Below are positions 52,058 through 60,917 of a stretch of DNA of 64,000 nt, in pieces. The notes under the pieces are model-generated. The model worked only from the letters and a program-made list of their open reading frames with translations. It did not search any database and was not told where the DNA came from. Each line of letters opens with the position of its first letter. Position 1 is the first letter of the stretch. The DNA is taken from the NCBI GenBank assembly GCA_016714985.1, contig JADKBS010000021.1, positions 1-64,000 on the forward strand, in the 5' to 3' direction. Source of the stretch: Saprospiraceae bacterium. GTDB lineage: Bacteria > Bacteroidota > Bacteroidia > Chitinophagales > Saprospiraceae. The position numbers and the translations under genes were made by a program.

Positions 52058-53383
52058 ATGATAGGAAGAAAAGAAGAACTCGCCGTTTTGCGGTCTTTGG
52101 AAAATACCGAAAAACCTGCTTTTTTGGCGGTTTATGGTCGGCGCAGGATTGGCAAAACCTACCTTATACGCCATGCATTTGAAGGGAAGTTCACGTTTCA
52201 CCTGACCGGAATCGCCAACGTGGCGCTGCCCGCACAATTGGGAAATTTCTATGGGGGCTTGGTCAGGCACTTCGCTTGGCTGGAGGACAAACCGGCACCG
52301 GGCAACTGGTTTCAGGCATTTCAATACCTGATAGAAGCCCTCGAACGCAGCGAGGATGCCAGAAAAATATTGTTTTTGGACGAACTGCCCTGGCTCGATT
52401 ACCCGAATGCAGGATTCATACCCGCCCTCGAGCATTTTTGGAACAGTTGGGCCAGCGCCCGGCGGGATGTGCTGCTCATCGTTTGCGGGTCTGCCGCTTC
52501 GTGGATGATTAACAACCTCATCAACAACAGGGGCGGGTTGCACAACCGGGTGACGCACCGCATCCAACTCGACCCCTTTACGCTGGGCGAGTGCGAGGCG
52601 TTCCTGCAAGAAAAAGCTGCCAATTACAGCCGCTACCAAATCGTCCAATTGTACATGGCATTGGGCGGCATCCCCTTTTACCTGGATCTGGTGGACCCCG
52701 GAAAAAGCGTTGCGCAAAACATCAACGACCTCTGCTTTTCGCCTAAGGGAATGCTGCGCAAGGAATACGACAACCTGTACGCCTCCCTATTCAGGAATGC
52801 CGGGCGGCACCTCGCCATCATCGAGGCTTTGGCAAAAAAGGCCAAAGGCATGGAGCGCTCCGAACTGCTGAAGCTCGCCAAACTGCCGGACGGCGGTACG
52901 GTGACAAAAACGCTGCGGGAACTGGAAGAGAGCAGTTTCATCAAAAAATACCCTGCTTTTGGAAAAACCAACCGCTACGTGCTTTACCAATTGTCCGATT
53001 TCTACTCGCTTTTCTACCTAAGGTTCATCAAGGGCAGCAGCGACCTGGACAAGGATTATTGGCTGAACGCCCTCGACAACCCGGAAATGCGGGCCTGGAG
53101 CGGCTACGCCTTCGAGCAGGTCTGCCTCTTGCACCTCGACCGCGTCAAACAGGCCCTGGGCATCAGCGGGATTCAAACAAGGTCATCCGCCTGGGTCGGC
53201 GAATCTGGGGGACAAAAGGCGCAGGTTGACCTCGTCATTGACCGCCGAGACCAAGTCATCAACCTTTGCGAGATGAAGTTTTCGATGAACGCCTTTGAAA
53301 TTGATAAGCGGTATGCCGATGATTTGCGCACAAAAATCGGCGTTTTCAAATCCTCCACGCAAACCAAAAAGCGATTTTCCTGA
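52058..53383 (+). CDS. AAA ATPase with C-terminal DUF234 nuclease-like domain, 3' frameshift
   Basis: A 441-residue member of the archaeal-type ATPase_2 plus DUF234 family. Walker A is YGRRRIGKTYL (residues about 27-37), Walker B ILFLDELPWLDY, the sensor region LLIVCGSAASWM, then a winged helix. The C-terminal PD-(D/E)XK-like part has KAQVDLVIDRRDQVINLCEMKFS. The frame ends early: after QTKK the family ending AIFLTLITTFGL to QNELTMDVLF lies one frame over and stops at 53469. One A is missing from the A5 run at 53366-53370. About 35 residues of a non-catalytic tail are affected. Confidence 0.85.
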   Translation: MIGRKEELAVLRSLENTEKPAFLAVYGRRRIGKTYLIRHAFEGKFTFHLTGIANVALPAQLGNFYGGLVRHFAWLEDKPAPGNWFQAFQYLIEALERSEDARKILFLDELPWLDYPNAGFIPALEHFWNSWASARRDVLLIVCGSAASWMINNLINNRGGLHNRVTHRIQLDPFTLGECEAFLQEKAANYSRYQIVQLYMALGGIPFYLDLVDPGKSVAQNINDLCFSPKGMLRKEYDNLYASLFRNAGRHLAIIEALAKKAKGMERSELLKLAKLPDGGTVTKTLRELEESSFIKKYPAFGKTNRYVLYQLSDFYSLFYLRFIKGSSDLDKDYWLNALDNPEMRAWSGYAFEQVCLLHLDRVKQALGISGIQTRSSAWVGESGGQKAQVDLVIDRRDQVINLCEMKFSMNAFEIDKRYADDLRTKIGVFKSSTQTKKRFS

Positions 53384-53521
53384 CGCTCATTACGACTTTT
53401 GGGCTGACAAAGGGCGGGCACGGCGGCGGCTTGGTGCAGAATGAGTTGACGATGGATGTCTTGTTTTGAGAGTTTTGGCTGAAGCTGTTGGGGAAGGTTG
53501 AGAAGTTGACGAATTGAGCGC

Positions 53522-54914
53522 TCACCCCTCCCCCAACAACCACTCCCTTTCCGCCACTCCCCCCGCCGCCCGAATCTCTTCCCGCAGCGCATCCAGTGCC
53601 GCCTTGTCGTTGGTCTCCATCAATCTTTTCAGGAAGAGGGCGAAGTTCAGGTAGTTCTCCCGGTGGTAGCCCATGATTTTCTTGCGGCGGATGAATTTTT
53701 GCATGGCAGATAGGTGACTGTCCAAGGTGTCGTAGTCGCCGTTTTCATAGAAGATCTTGAGCATGAGCGTCTTGGCGGCGAGGTTGAGGAGCAGGTCGCT
53801 GTACTCCGATTTTTGGAGGAGTTGGAGGGCGAGGCCGTGCTGGCGGCGCTCGTAGGCGAGGCGGGCCATGTTGAAGCTGTACATGGGCTGGCGGTGCTTG
53901 GGCTCCAGGTTCCCTTTGAATTCGTTCACGAAATTTTCCACCCAGTCGAAGGCTTGTAGCTTGAGGCCGAGCGTCACCACGTTGCGGTAGGTGAAGCGGC
54001 TGAGGGTGCCGTTGTTGAGGAAATAGGAGCGTTTTAGGCCGGCTTGGTACAGGTCGAACTCGTCGGCGAGGTAGGCTGGGTTGCCTTGGTTGTAGTGCCG
54101 GATGCAGTAGTTGATGGCCAGCAGGTAGAGGTCGGCGATTTCGTGCTGGGGGAACTTCGACTGCTCCTCCACCAACAACCGTTTCAGTTGGGGGAAATGG
54201 TCGGGCTGCTCCGGTTCGGTGAGTGCCCGGTAGCAGTAGTAATAGACGGCAATGGCCGGAACGCCCAATAATTGCTGGGCTTCCACGTAGCGCAGCACCT
54301 CTTCCAGCATCCCGAAATGATAGTCGGTTTTATAGACGGCCTGGTGCGAGAGCAGCAGGCAGGCTTGTTTCAATTTTTGGGCGAAGTAGGCCACATCGAG
54401 GTTGTCGTTGATGGCTTGGAGGTTCTGTGGGTGCGGTACGGGCAGCGATGGAAGTGAAGCGGTACTGCTCCATCTGCACATAGTAGTCGTCGGTGAAGAA
54501 CTCGGCGTTGCGCAGCGGCGAACTCGCCTGCACGTCCTGCGCCTCCCGCATGGCCCGATCGAAGTGCTTGGCCAGCCCCCGTTGCCGATAGACCTCGGCG
54601 AGTTTGGTCTTGGCCTTCACCTCATCGGCTAAGAAGGCCGTGTGCACGAGGTATTGCTCCGCAATTTTCATCAAAAAGCTCATGGCCATGCGCACCCGGT
54701 GGTCGTCGAAGGGCTGGCCGGGGTAAAGCTGGCGGTGCGCCTCGGCCTTGTCGGGGATGGGCTGAGCGTCGTTGATGCAGCCGAGCAGGAGGTCGAGCAG
54801 GGCGGGCACGTCCTGCCGCTGGTTGAAGAACGGCGAAGCGGCCACTTTGCGCAGCTCCCGCTGCTCGGTGCGGGTGAGGGTGCGGAGGAGGGCGATGAGG
54901 CGGGAGTCTTGCAT
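53522..54914 (-). pseudogene. paralogue of the 47041-48501 protein, frameshifted
   Basis: The two minus-strand frames 54914 to about 54430 (MQDSRLIALLRTLTRTEQREL and on to YVQMEQYRFTSIAARTA) and about 54440 to 53522 (PQNLQAINDNLDVAYFAQKL and on to EREWLLGEG) together make one protein of about 460 residues that parallels the helical-repeat protein at 47041-48501. The junction lies near 54425-54445. The rest is intact, so a single base change separates it from an open gene, and sequence error is possible. Confidence 0.7.
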
Positions 54915-55086
54915 GGTGTGGGTACTGGATGCTGGATGCTGTAGGGGCAAATCAACGGGATTTTTTTCAAAAGACAAATACCTGAATTTTATTTTTGTTA
55001 GACAACTTAAAGATAAAAATTCAATAAATGCTCATTATTTTTTAAATTCTTGATAAAAACCATTTTACAAACCCGTTTTTTTGTAC

Positions 55087-55117
55087 TTGTAGGCTCGCTG
55101 CACTGCCCGCACATTTG
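55087..55117 (+). promoter_or_regulatory. promoter of the first cohesin-like gene
   Basis: TTG (55087-55089), 20 bases, then CACATTTG (55110-55117), one mismatch from TAnnTTTG. The predicted start near 55124 lies after ATG 55122, which favours ATG 55155 as the true translation start. Confidence 0.45.
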
Positions 55118-55154
55118 CAGCATGAAGTTTTATCTTCGACAAAACCCTTTTCCC

Positions 55155-58100
55155 ATGATGAGATTATCCAATTTTATGACCGCATTACAAAAGCTTTTCG
55201 CACTCGTTTTTTTGGCCGTGGCCCTGCCGTTTGGGGCGAGGGGGCAGTTGGGTATTACGACAGTTGCAAGCCCATCCAATGTTCAGCCTGGTGATAATGT
55301 ACAAGTAGATTTCTTGGTGTCTAATTTCGAGAATATTACTTCCATGCAATTCACGATGGAATGGCCCGCATCCCAATTGGAATACCAGGGTACTGGCAAT
55401 TTTGAACTACCATTCCTGTCAGCAAGCAATTTTGGCATTTCACAGTCTGGCAATGGAAAATTGACGCTTTCTTGGACAACCCCAATCTTAAGGTGTTCAA
55501 TCCAGATTGCAGCGGAATTTTCTCATAAACTTCCAGGCGTTAGGAGAGTTTGCCTCATATAATCATAACGGAACATCCGCCAACTAGAAAGTCTTGACGG
55601 AAATGGCCTTCAACTTTCCATTGAACAAAAATATTTGCGGTGGATGCAGGGGCAAATAATTGGCAACATTTTCCACGACCTCAACACCGACTGCCAAACA
55701 ACCCTCGGCGAACCCAAGCTAAAAGACTGGAAAGTAAAAATCGAACGCAACGGCACCGAGTTTTACCGCACTACCAATGCCAACGGCGACTATACCTACT
55801 TTGGCCTACCCGGCGACTACAATGTCTCCCTCATTTTGCCCCAAAACAACCTTTGGGCGACCTGCCTACCTGTTCAAACGGTTACTGTGGTGGAAGGCGA
55901 ACAAACCACCGCCAACTTCCCAGCCCAGTCTTTGTTGGACTGCCCCCAACTCACTGTTGACCTCGGTGCCCCGTTCCTACGCCGCTGCTTCCAGTCCACT
56001 TACAACTTGCAGTACTGCAACCAAGGCACCCTGCCCGCCGAGGACGCTACCGTGGAACTCACGCTCGACCCCTTCTTGAGTTATATCGGCAGCAGCATTC
56101 CGTTTGCTTCTCAAAATGGGCAGACCCTTACCTTTCCTATCGGTGATGTGGCCGTTGGCCAATGCGGCAGCTTCTCCGTGCAGGTCATGGTCAGTTGCGA
56201 TGCGGAACTGGGCCAGACGCACTGCTCCGAGGCGCATATCTTCCCCGACGACATCTGCGAACCCGTGAACCCACTTTGGGACGGCTCCCTGCTCAACGTG
56301 ACGGGCAGTTGCGACGGCGACTCCGTGCGGTTCATCATCACCAACAACGGGGCGGACATGCAGCAGCCGGCCCCTTTCATCGTCATCGAAGACGATATGA
56401 TAAACTTCGAGGGGCCGGGCATACAGTTGGGGGCCGGGCAGAGCTATGCGGTGGCCGTGCTGGCCAATGGCGCCACTTGGCGGGTGGAATTGGACGATGC
56501 CGCCACCAACCCCTTCAACGGCAACACTGCGGCCAGCATTGAAGGCTGCGGTGTGAATGGCAGCGGCTCGTTCAGCCTCGGCTTCGTCACCCAGTTCCCG
56601 CAGGGCGACGAAAGCCCCTTTATTGACACCGATTGCCAACCCAACATCGGCAGCTACGACCCCAACGACAAGACAGGCTATCCCAACGGCTATTGCGCAG
56701 CGCATTTCATTGAGCCAAACCAGGACATCGAATACCACATCCGCTTTCAAAACACGGGCACCGACACCGCCTTTACCGTCGTGGTGACGGACACGCTCCC
56801 GCTTCCGCTCGACCCCGCCACCGTACAACCCGGCGCCAGCAGCCACCCCTACGTTTTCGAGTTGCTGGGCAATGGCGTGGTACAGTTCACCTTCCCGGAC
56901 ATCATGCTGCCGGACAGCAATGTGAACGAACCCGCTTCTCATGGCTTTGTGAGGTTCACCGTGGCACAGGATGCGGGCAATGCGAACGGCACGGTCATCG
57001 CCAACCAGGTGGGGATTGTATTTGACTTCAACGAGGCGGTTTATACGAATACTTATATGCATACAGTGGCTGAGGATTTCGTTCAGGCTTCCTCAACAGG
57101 AGGTGACCTGACAGTGTCGGGCGTAGTAGAAACCTATTACGGCCAGCCCTTGGAAGGCGCTGAAATGACCCTTTCGCCAACCTGTCCGACCTTTACGGAC
57201 GAATAAACTTTGATATCAACCGTTTGCACACGGAAGCGATTTCACCCTCTTGCCAAGGAAAATAAATGAGGATAAGCAGGATGGTGTAACGATTTTGGAT
57301 ATGCTGACGCTAAGGAAGTACATTGGACAACTAACGCTATTTGCCAGCTTTTACCAGAATATTTCGCCGCCAGTTTGAATGGGAGGAATCATTTCACGAC
57401 GTTCGATATTTTGACCTCAGCGAAATAATTGCAATTGGGTTTGAGGTGACGCCTACCAATGCAGAAAATTGGGTTTTCGTTAAGGCGATTCGTAACATCT
57501 TCCCCTTGACTCCTTCAATTTCCCTATTCCCTCTGTATTGAACTTCAACAACATCACAGAGAGCGTGGACGACGCCGATTTCGTGGCCATCAAGCCCGGT
57601 GATGTGATCCATGAAAGCATGGTGGACTCCTCCATCATCAACCCTCATTTTATTTTATTCCAACCGTGCACCAATGGAGTGATAAAGGTGGAACTAAGGC
57701 CAACAATTTGAATCAACCTGAGGCTTCCAATTGGGGCAACATGGGATGAAAGATTAGGTTCCGAAAATTGATTCAGTGGTACATTTGCAACTGGGCCTTT
57801 TCAATGCGCCTGTTGGGCTACTCTACTATGACCATTGGAGATGGCAGTAACCTTCCAGATAGCACTACCTTGCTCTCCAGGTTATTTTAAGTACTTTCTC
57901 CGATTGGCAGAGTTTCTCCACTATGCCCTTGATGAGTCACTTTATCCAATTTCAAGTCGTAGTAGAAGACTGAAACTGGCAGGCGCCAGCTTGGATGGCA
58001 TCGTTTTGTACCCAACCTCCATAAATGAAGCATTGGATGACGAAAGCTTCCTCTTCAACTTTGCCCCCAACCCCATCCGCACAGGCCATCCCATTTTCAT

Positions 58101-58302
58101 CGAAACAAAATCCGAAATTGCCCAACTGCTCGACCTTCGTATTTTTGACACCAATGGCAGACTGGTACAATCTTGGGCAAAGGAAGTGCAAGCCGGCACC
58201 AGCGGTTTCCGCATCCACCCCAACCTGTCAAAAGGTGCCTATTTCCTCAGCATCTCCAATGAGCAAGGCGAGCAAAAAACCGCCAAGCTGATTGTTTACT
58301 AA
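55155..58302 (+). pseudogene. large multidomain T9SS surface protein, multiply frameshifted
   Basis: Parts in order are: a signal peptide (LFALVFLAVALPFGARG); a cohesin-like domain (LGITTVASPSNVQPGDNVQVDF), broken near 55490 and by a stop near 55585; then a long open part 55635-57206 with an SdrD/CnaB-like unit (IIGNIFHDLNTDCQTTLGEP), a DUF7619-type domain (IEPNQDIEYHIRFQNTGTD to VGIVFDFNEAVYTNT) and the start of a carboxypeptidase-regulatory-like domain. After 57206 come, in changing frames, a dockerin-like loop (EDKQDGVTILDMLTLRKYIG), LNFNNITESVDDADFVAIKPGD and, from about 57960 to 58302, a type A sorting domain (FNFAPNPIRTGHP to KTAKLIVY). With this many breaks it is a pseudogene, although each part is well preserved. 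Confidence 0.75.
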
Positions 58303-58338
58303 CCATGAAACCATGAAACCATGAAACCATGAAACCAT
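58301..58338. repeat. tandem 8-base repeat
   Basis: Almost five copies of AAACCATG directly after the stop codon of the preceding gene and 35 bases before the next start. It could be phase-variable spacing or plain slippage. Confidence 0.8.
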
Positions 58339-58372
58339 CAATCCTTATTTTTTCATCAAAAACCTTTTACCC

Positions 58373-59431
58373 ATGTTCATTAATTCCACATATTTTTCTT
58401 TCAAAAGCGCCCTGCGCTGCTTGCTGTTTATTCTACTGCCGCTGTTTGCAAAGGCGAACCTCGGCATCACGCCCATCACCACCCAAGTGGGCAATGAAGT
58501 GACTGTTGATTTTTTGGTGTACAATCTCAACAACATCCTTTCCATGCAATACACCGTGCATTGGGACCCCACCGTAATGGCGTTCGAGTCCTTGGAAGAT
58601 TTTGGATTGCCCACCCTGTCAGCTTCCAATTATGGTGTGGCCAATGCCCAGCAGTTGGCAAACGGCAATTTGACCCATTCTTGGTACAGCCCCGACTTAA
58701 CCAGCTTGACGCTGCCCGATTGCAGCACGATTTACCGGGTGAAGTTCACCAGCCTCAACGGGCAGGTTTCGCCCATCAGCATTGTTGGTACACCCACGGC
58801 GATTGAGGTCGTAACTGCCAATTTCATGCAATTGGACATCGAAATGGGCCTCAACTGCAATACCCTTGGCCAAATCAGGGGCATCGTCTTCTTGGACAGC
58901 AACGGCAACTGCACCAAGGACGACGGCGAGGCTACCGTGAAGGATTGCGCCGTGCAGTTGGAGCAAAGCGGGCTTACCTACACCTTGCCCGTCGGCGAGG
59001 ATGGTGGGTATTACTTCCTTGGCCAAGCAGGTGACCACACGCTGTCCTTGATGCTGCCCGACCAATCGGGTTTGCAAGCTTGCACAGCCGCACAAACCAT
59101 CGAACTCACTGATGATGCGCAGGTTGAACTAAATTTTGGCGTCGTCGGCAATGGGGTTTCCAGTACCAAAACTGCAATTGATGTGCGGGATGCCAAGGTT
59201 TCCCCCAACCCCGCCCGTGCTGGGCAGTTGCTTTATTGGGAACCCAAGCAGGGATTGGAGGCACCAGTGGTAGCCCAGCTTTTCAGCGGGGAAGGGAAGG
59301 TGCTTCAGCAATGGAAATTGGCCGGCACCACCACTGCAGCGCTTTCTTCTTCCCTCATGCCGGGGCTTTATTTCCTGAAAATCATGGACGCACAAGGGGG
59401 GCATCAAACAGTTAAACTGATCATCGAGTAG
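58373..59431 (+). CDS. cohesin-like T9SS surface protein (second paralogue)
   Basis: A 352-residue secreted protein. The signal peptide (CLLFILLPLFAKA) is followed by a cohesin-like beta-sandwich (LGITPITTQVGNEVTVDFLVYNLNNILSMQYTVHWDP, DCSTIYRVKFTSLNGQ) of about 140 residues, an SdrD-like unit (GIVFLDSNGNCTKDDGEATVKDC to GYYFLGQAGDHTLSLMLP), and a type A sorting domain (VSPNPARAGQLLYW to HQTVKLIIE). It is the middle of three tandem paralogues and intact. In Bacteroidota, cohesin-like domains outside cellulosomes are common and their partners mostly unknown. A dockerin-like loop is present in the neighbouring wreck. Confidence 0.85.
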   Translation: MFINSTYFSFKSALRCLLFILLPLFAKANLGITPITTQVGNEVTVDFLVYNLNNILSMQYTVHWDPTVMAFESLEDFGLPTLSASNYGVANAQQLANGNLTHSWYSPDLTSLTLPDCSTIYRVKFTSLNGQVSPISIVGTPTAIEVVTANFMQLDIEMGLNCNTLGQIRGIVFLDSNGNCTKDDGEATVKDCAVQLEQSGLTYTLPVGEDGGYYFLGQAGDHTLSLMLPDQSGLQACTAAQTIELTDDAQVELNFGVVGNGVSSTKTAIDVRDAKVSPNPARAGQLLYWEPKQGLEAPVVAQLFSGEGKVLQQWKLAGTTTAALSSSLMPGLYFLKIMDAQGGHQTVKLIIE

Positions 59432-59455
59432 GCCCGACCTCCGAAACGGCAATTA

Positions 59456-59494
59456 AACGAGCCTTTTCCACCTGTTTTGTGGAAAAGGCTCGTT
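59456..59494 (+). terminator. hairpin after the second paralogue
   Basis: AACGAGCCTTTTCCAC and GTGGAAAAGGCTCGTT form a perfect 16-base stem with a seven-base loop. No strong T-run follows. Confidence 0.65.
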
Positions 59495-59498
59495 CATA

Positions 59499-59530
59499 TT
59501 TGGATAATTGCACGGTATTACCCAACTTTG
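59499..59530 (+). promoter_or_regulatory. promoter of the third cohesin-like gene
   Basis: TTTG (59499-59502), a 20-base spacer and CAACTTTG (59523-59530), one mismatch from the Bacteroidota -7 consensus. The predicted leader before ATG 59567 is about 30 bases. Confidence 0.55.
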
Positions 59531-59566
59531 AACTTTCCTATTTTAACAAATTGAATCCTATTTCCT

Positions 59567-60625
59567 ATGTTGAGAACACCTACTTTCGTTTCAGCCATGC
59601 GCAGGCATGTGCGCTACCTTGCTTTATTGCTTTGCCTACCTGCTTTCACAAGCGCAAATGACTTGGGCATTAGCTTCATCAGCACCCAATCTGGCAATAC
59701 CGTAACTACTGACGTTGTTGTCACCAACTTCGATGCCATCCTCTCCATGCAGTTTGCAATGAAATGGGACCCCTCGGAGTTGGAGTTCGTCTCCGTCAAC
59801 GATTTTGCGTTGCCCAATATGGCCAACACCCTAAACTTTGGCCTTACCCAAGTATCAAATGGAATCTTCTACTATTCCTGGGTAGAACCATCAGCAACAA
59901 ACGGTTTTACCTTGTCCGATTGTAGCGCTATTTTTAGGATTACCTTCAATTCCATCAACGGTCAAATGCCACCCGTAACTATTGATCCCAACGCCATGGT
60001 GGTCGAAATCTATAATGCACAAGATCAAGAGATTCCCCTGGTCGTCCTTCCTGCCTGCGACGGCCAAAGCCGTGTCAGCGGCCTCATCTACAACGACACC
60101 AATGAGAACTGCCAAATGGACGGAGAAGAGATCGGCATGTCCGACTGCAAAGTGAAGGTCGAGCGCAACGGGCAAACACAGTACGTCACAGCAAATAACA
60201 AAGGCGAGTATTATTTCCTCGGCCCGGCTGGCGATTATACGCTAAGCGCCATCCTGCCGGAGAACGTCCAACTGTTGCCCTGCGAACCAACCGTGAACTT
60301 GAGCGTAGGCGCAAACGAGTTGGTGGAACTGTTGTTCGGCGCCAACCCAACGGGCGGAAACGCTGTTTCAGCCACCGGCGAGTCAGCTCAGTCCAACCTA
60401 TTGCTGCAAGCCAGCCCCAACCCACTGCCAACTGGCCAAGCGTTGACCGTTACTACCGAGGGGCCTGCCGACCTTCGGCTTTATGATGTCACCGGCAAAC
60501 TCGTCCGCCAATGGGCGCATGTCGGGACGGGTGAAGTTGCCCTTCCCCTGCAAGGCGGTGCCTATTTTTTGAAAGCCACTGCCAAGGATGGAAGCAGCCA
60601 AACCATTAAGCTAGTAGTTAATTGA
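59567..60625 (+). CDS. cohesin-like T9SS surface protein (third paralogue)
   Basis: A 352-residue protein with the same plan as the one before it: signal peptide (YLALLLCLPAFTSA), cohesin-like domain (LGISFISTQSGNTVTTDVVVTNFDAILSMQFAMKWDP, DCSAIFRITFNSINGQ), SdrD-like unit (GLIYNDTNENCQMDGEEIGMSDCKVKVERNGQ, GEYYFLGPAGDYTLSAILP), and type A sorting domain (ASPNPLPTGQALTV to SQTIKLVVN). An alternative start is ATG 59597, which gives a tighter signal peptide. It has its own promoter and a strong terminator, so the three paralogues are probably separately transcribed. Confidence 0.85.
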   Translation: MLRTPTFVSAMRRHVRYLALLLCLPAFTSANDLGISFISTQSGNTVTTDVVVTNFDAILSMQFAMKWDPSELEFVSVNDFALPNMANTLNFGLTQVSNGIFYYSWVEPSATNGFTLSDCSAIFRITFNSINGQMPPVTIDPNAMVVEIYNAQDQEIPLVVLPACDGQSRVSGLIYNDTNENCQMDGEEIGMSDCKVKVERNGQTQYVTANNKGEYYFLGPAGDYTLSAILPENVQLLPCEPTVNLSVGANELVELLFGANPTGGNAVSATGESAQSNLLLQASPNPLPTGQALTVTTEGPADLRLYDVTGKLVRQWAHVGTGEVALPLQGGAYFLKATAKDGSSQTIKLVVN

Positions 60626-60632
60626 ACCTTGC

Positions 60633-60691
60633 ACCCATAAAAAATAAAGGTGGCGGCATCGAAGATGCCGCCACCTTTATTTTTTATGGGT
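60633..60691. terminator. perfect 28-bp palindrome, bidirectional terminator
   Basis: The arms 60633-60660 and 60664-60691 are perfect complements around GAA, with a GC-rich core (GGTGGCGGCATC) and outer A-run and T-run. The right arm supplies TTTATTTTTTATGG to plus-strand RNA, and the mirror image does the same for minus-strand RNA from the convergent gene. Confidence 0.85.
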
Positions 60692-60716
60692 TATCGATAA
60701 TTCGTTTTCGATAGTT

Positions 60717-60823
60717 CGATGGGCTACACCCATCGCTCGCATATTACGCCCTTTCAGGGCTTCGCAGCTCAAGTGAGTAGCCCTGAAAGGGCGTAATACA
60801 TTAGCGATGGGTGTAGCCCATCG
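60717..60823. repeat. REP/MITE-like 107-base inverted repeat
   Basis: The arms 60717-60761 and 60779-60823 pair over 45 bases with few mismatches: CGATGGGCTACACCCATCGC outermost and TTACGCCCTTTCAGGGCT innermost, and each arm is itself made of smaller palindromes. Similar GGGCTACACCCATCGC...ACGCCCTTTCAGGGC units are, from memory, widespread intergenic repeats in Bacteroidota genomes. Confidence 0.8.
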
Positions 60824-60917
60824 AAATGTATCCCATCGAACAATAATCTCCATTCCATTTACCGAGACAATTTGCCGTAGTTTTCATTTTTTTGATATCA
60901 TACCTCATTCGCACTTA

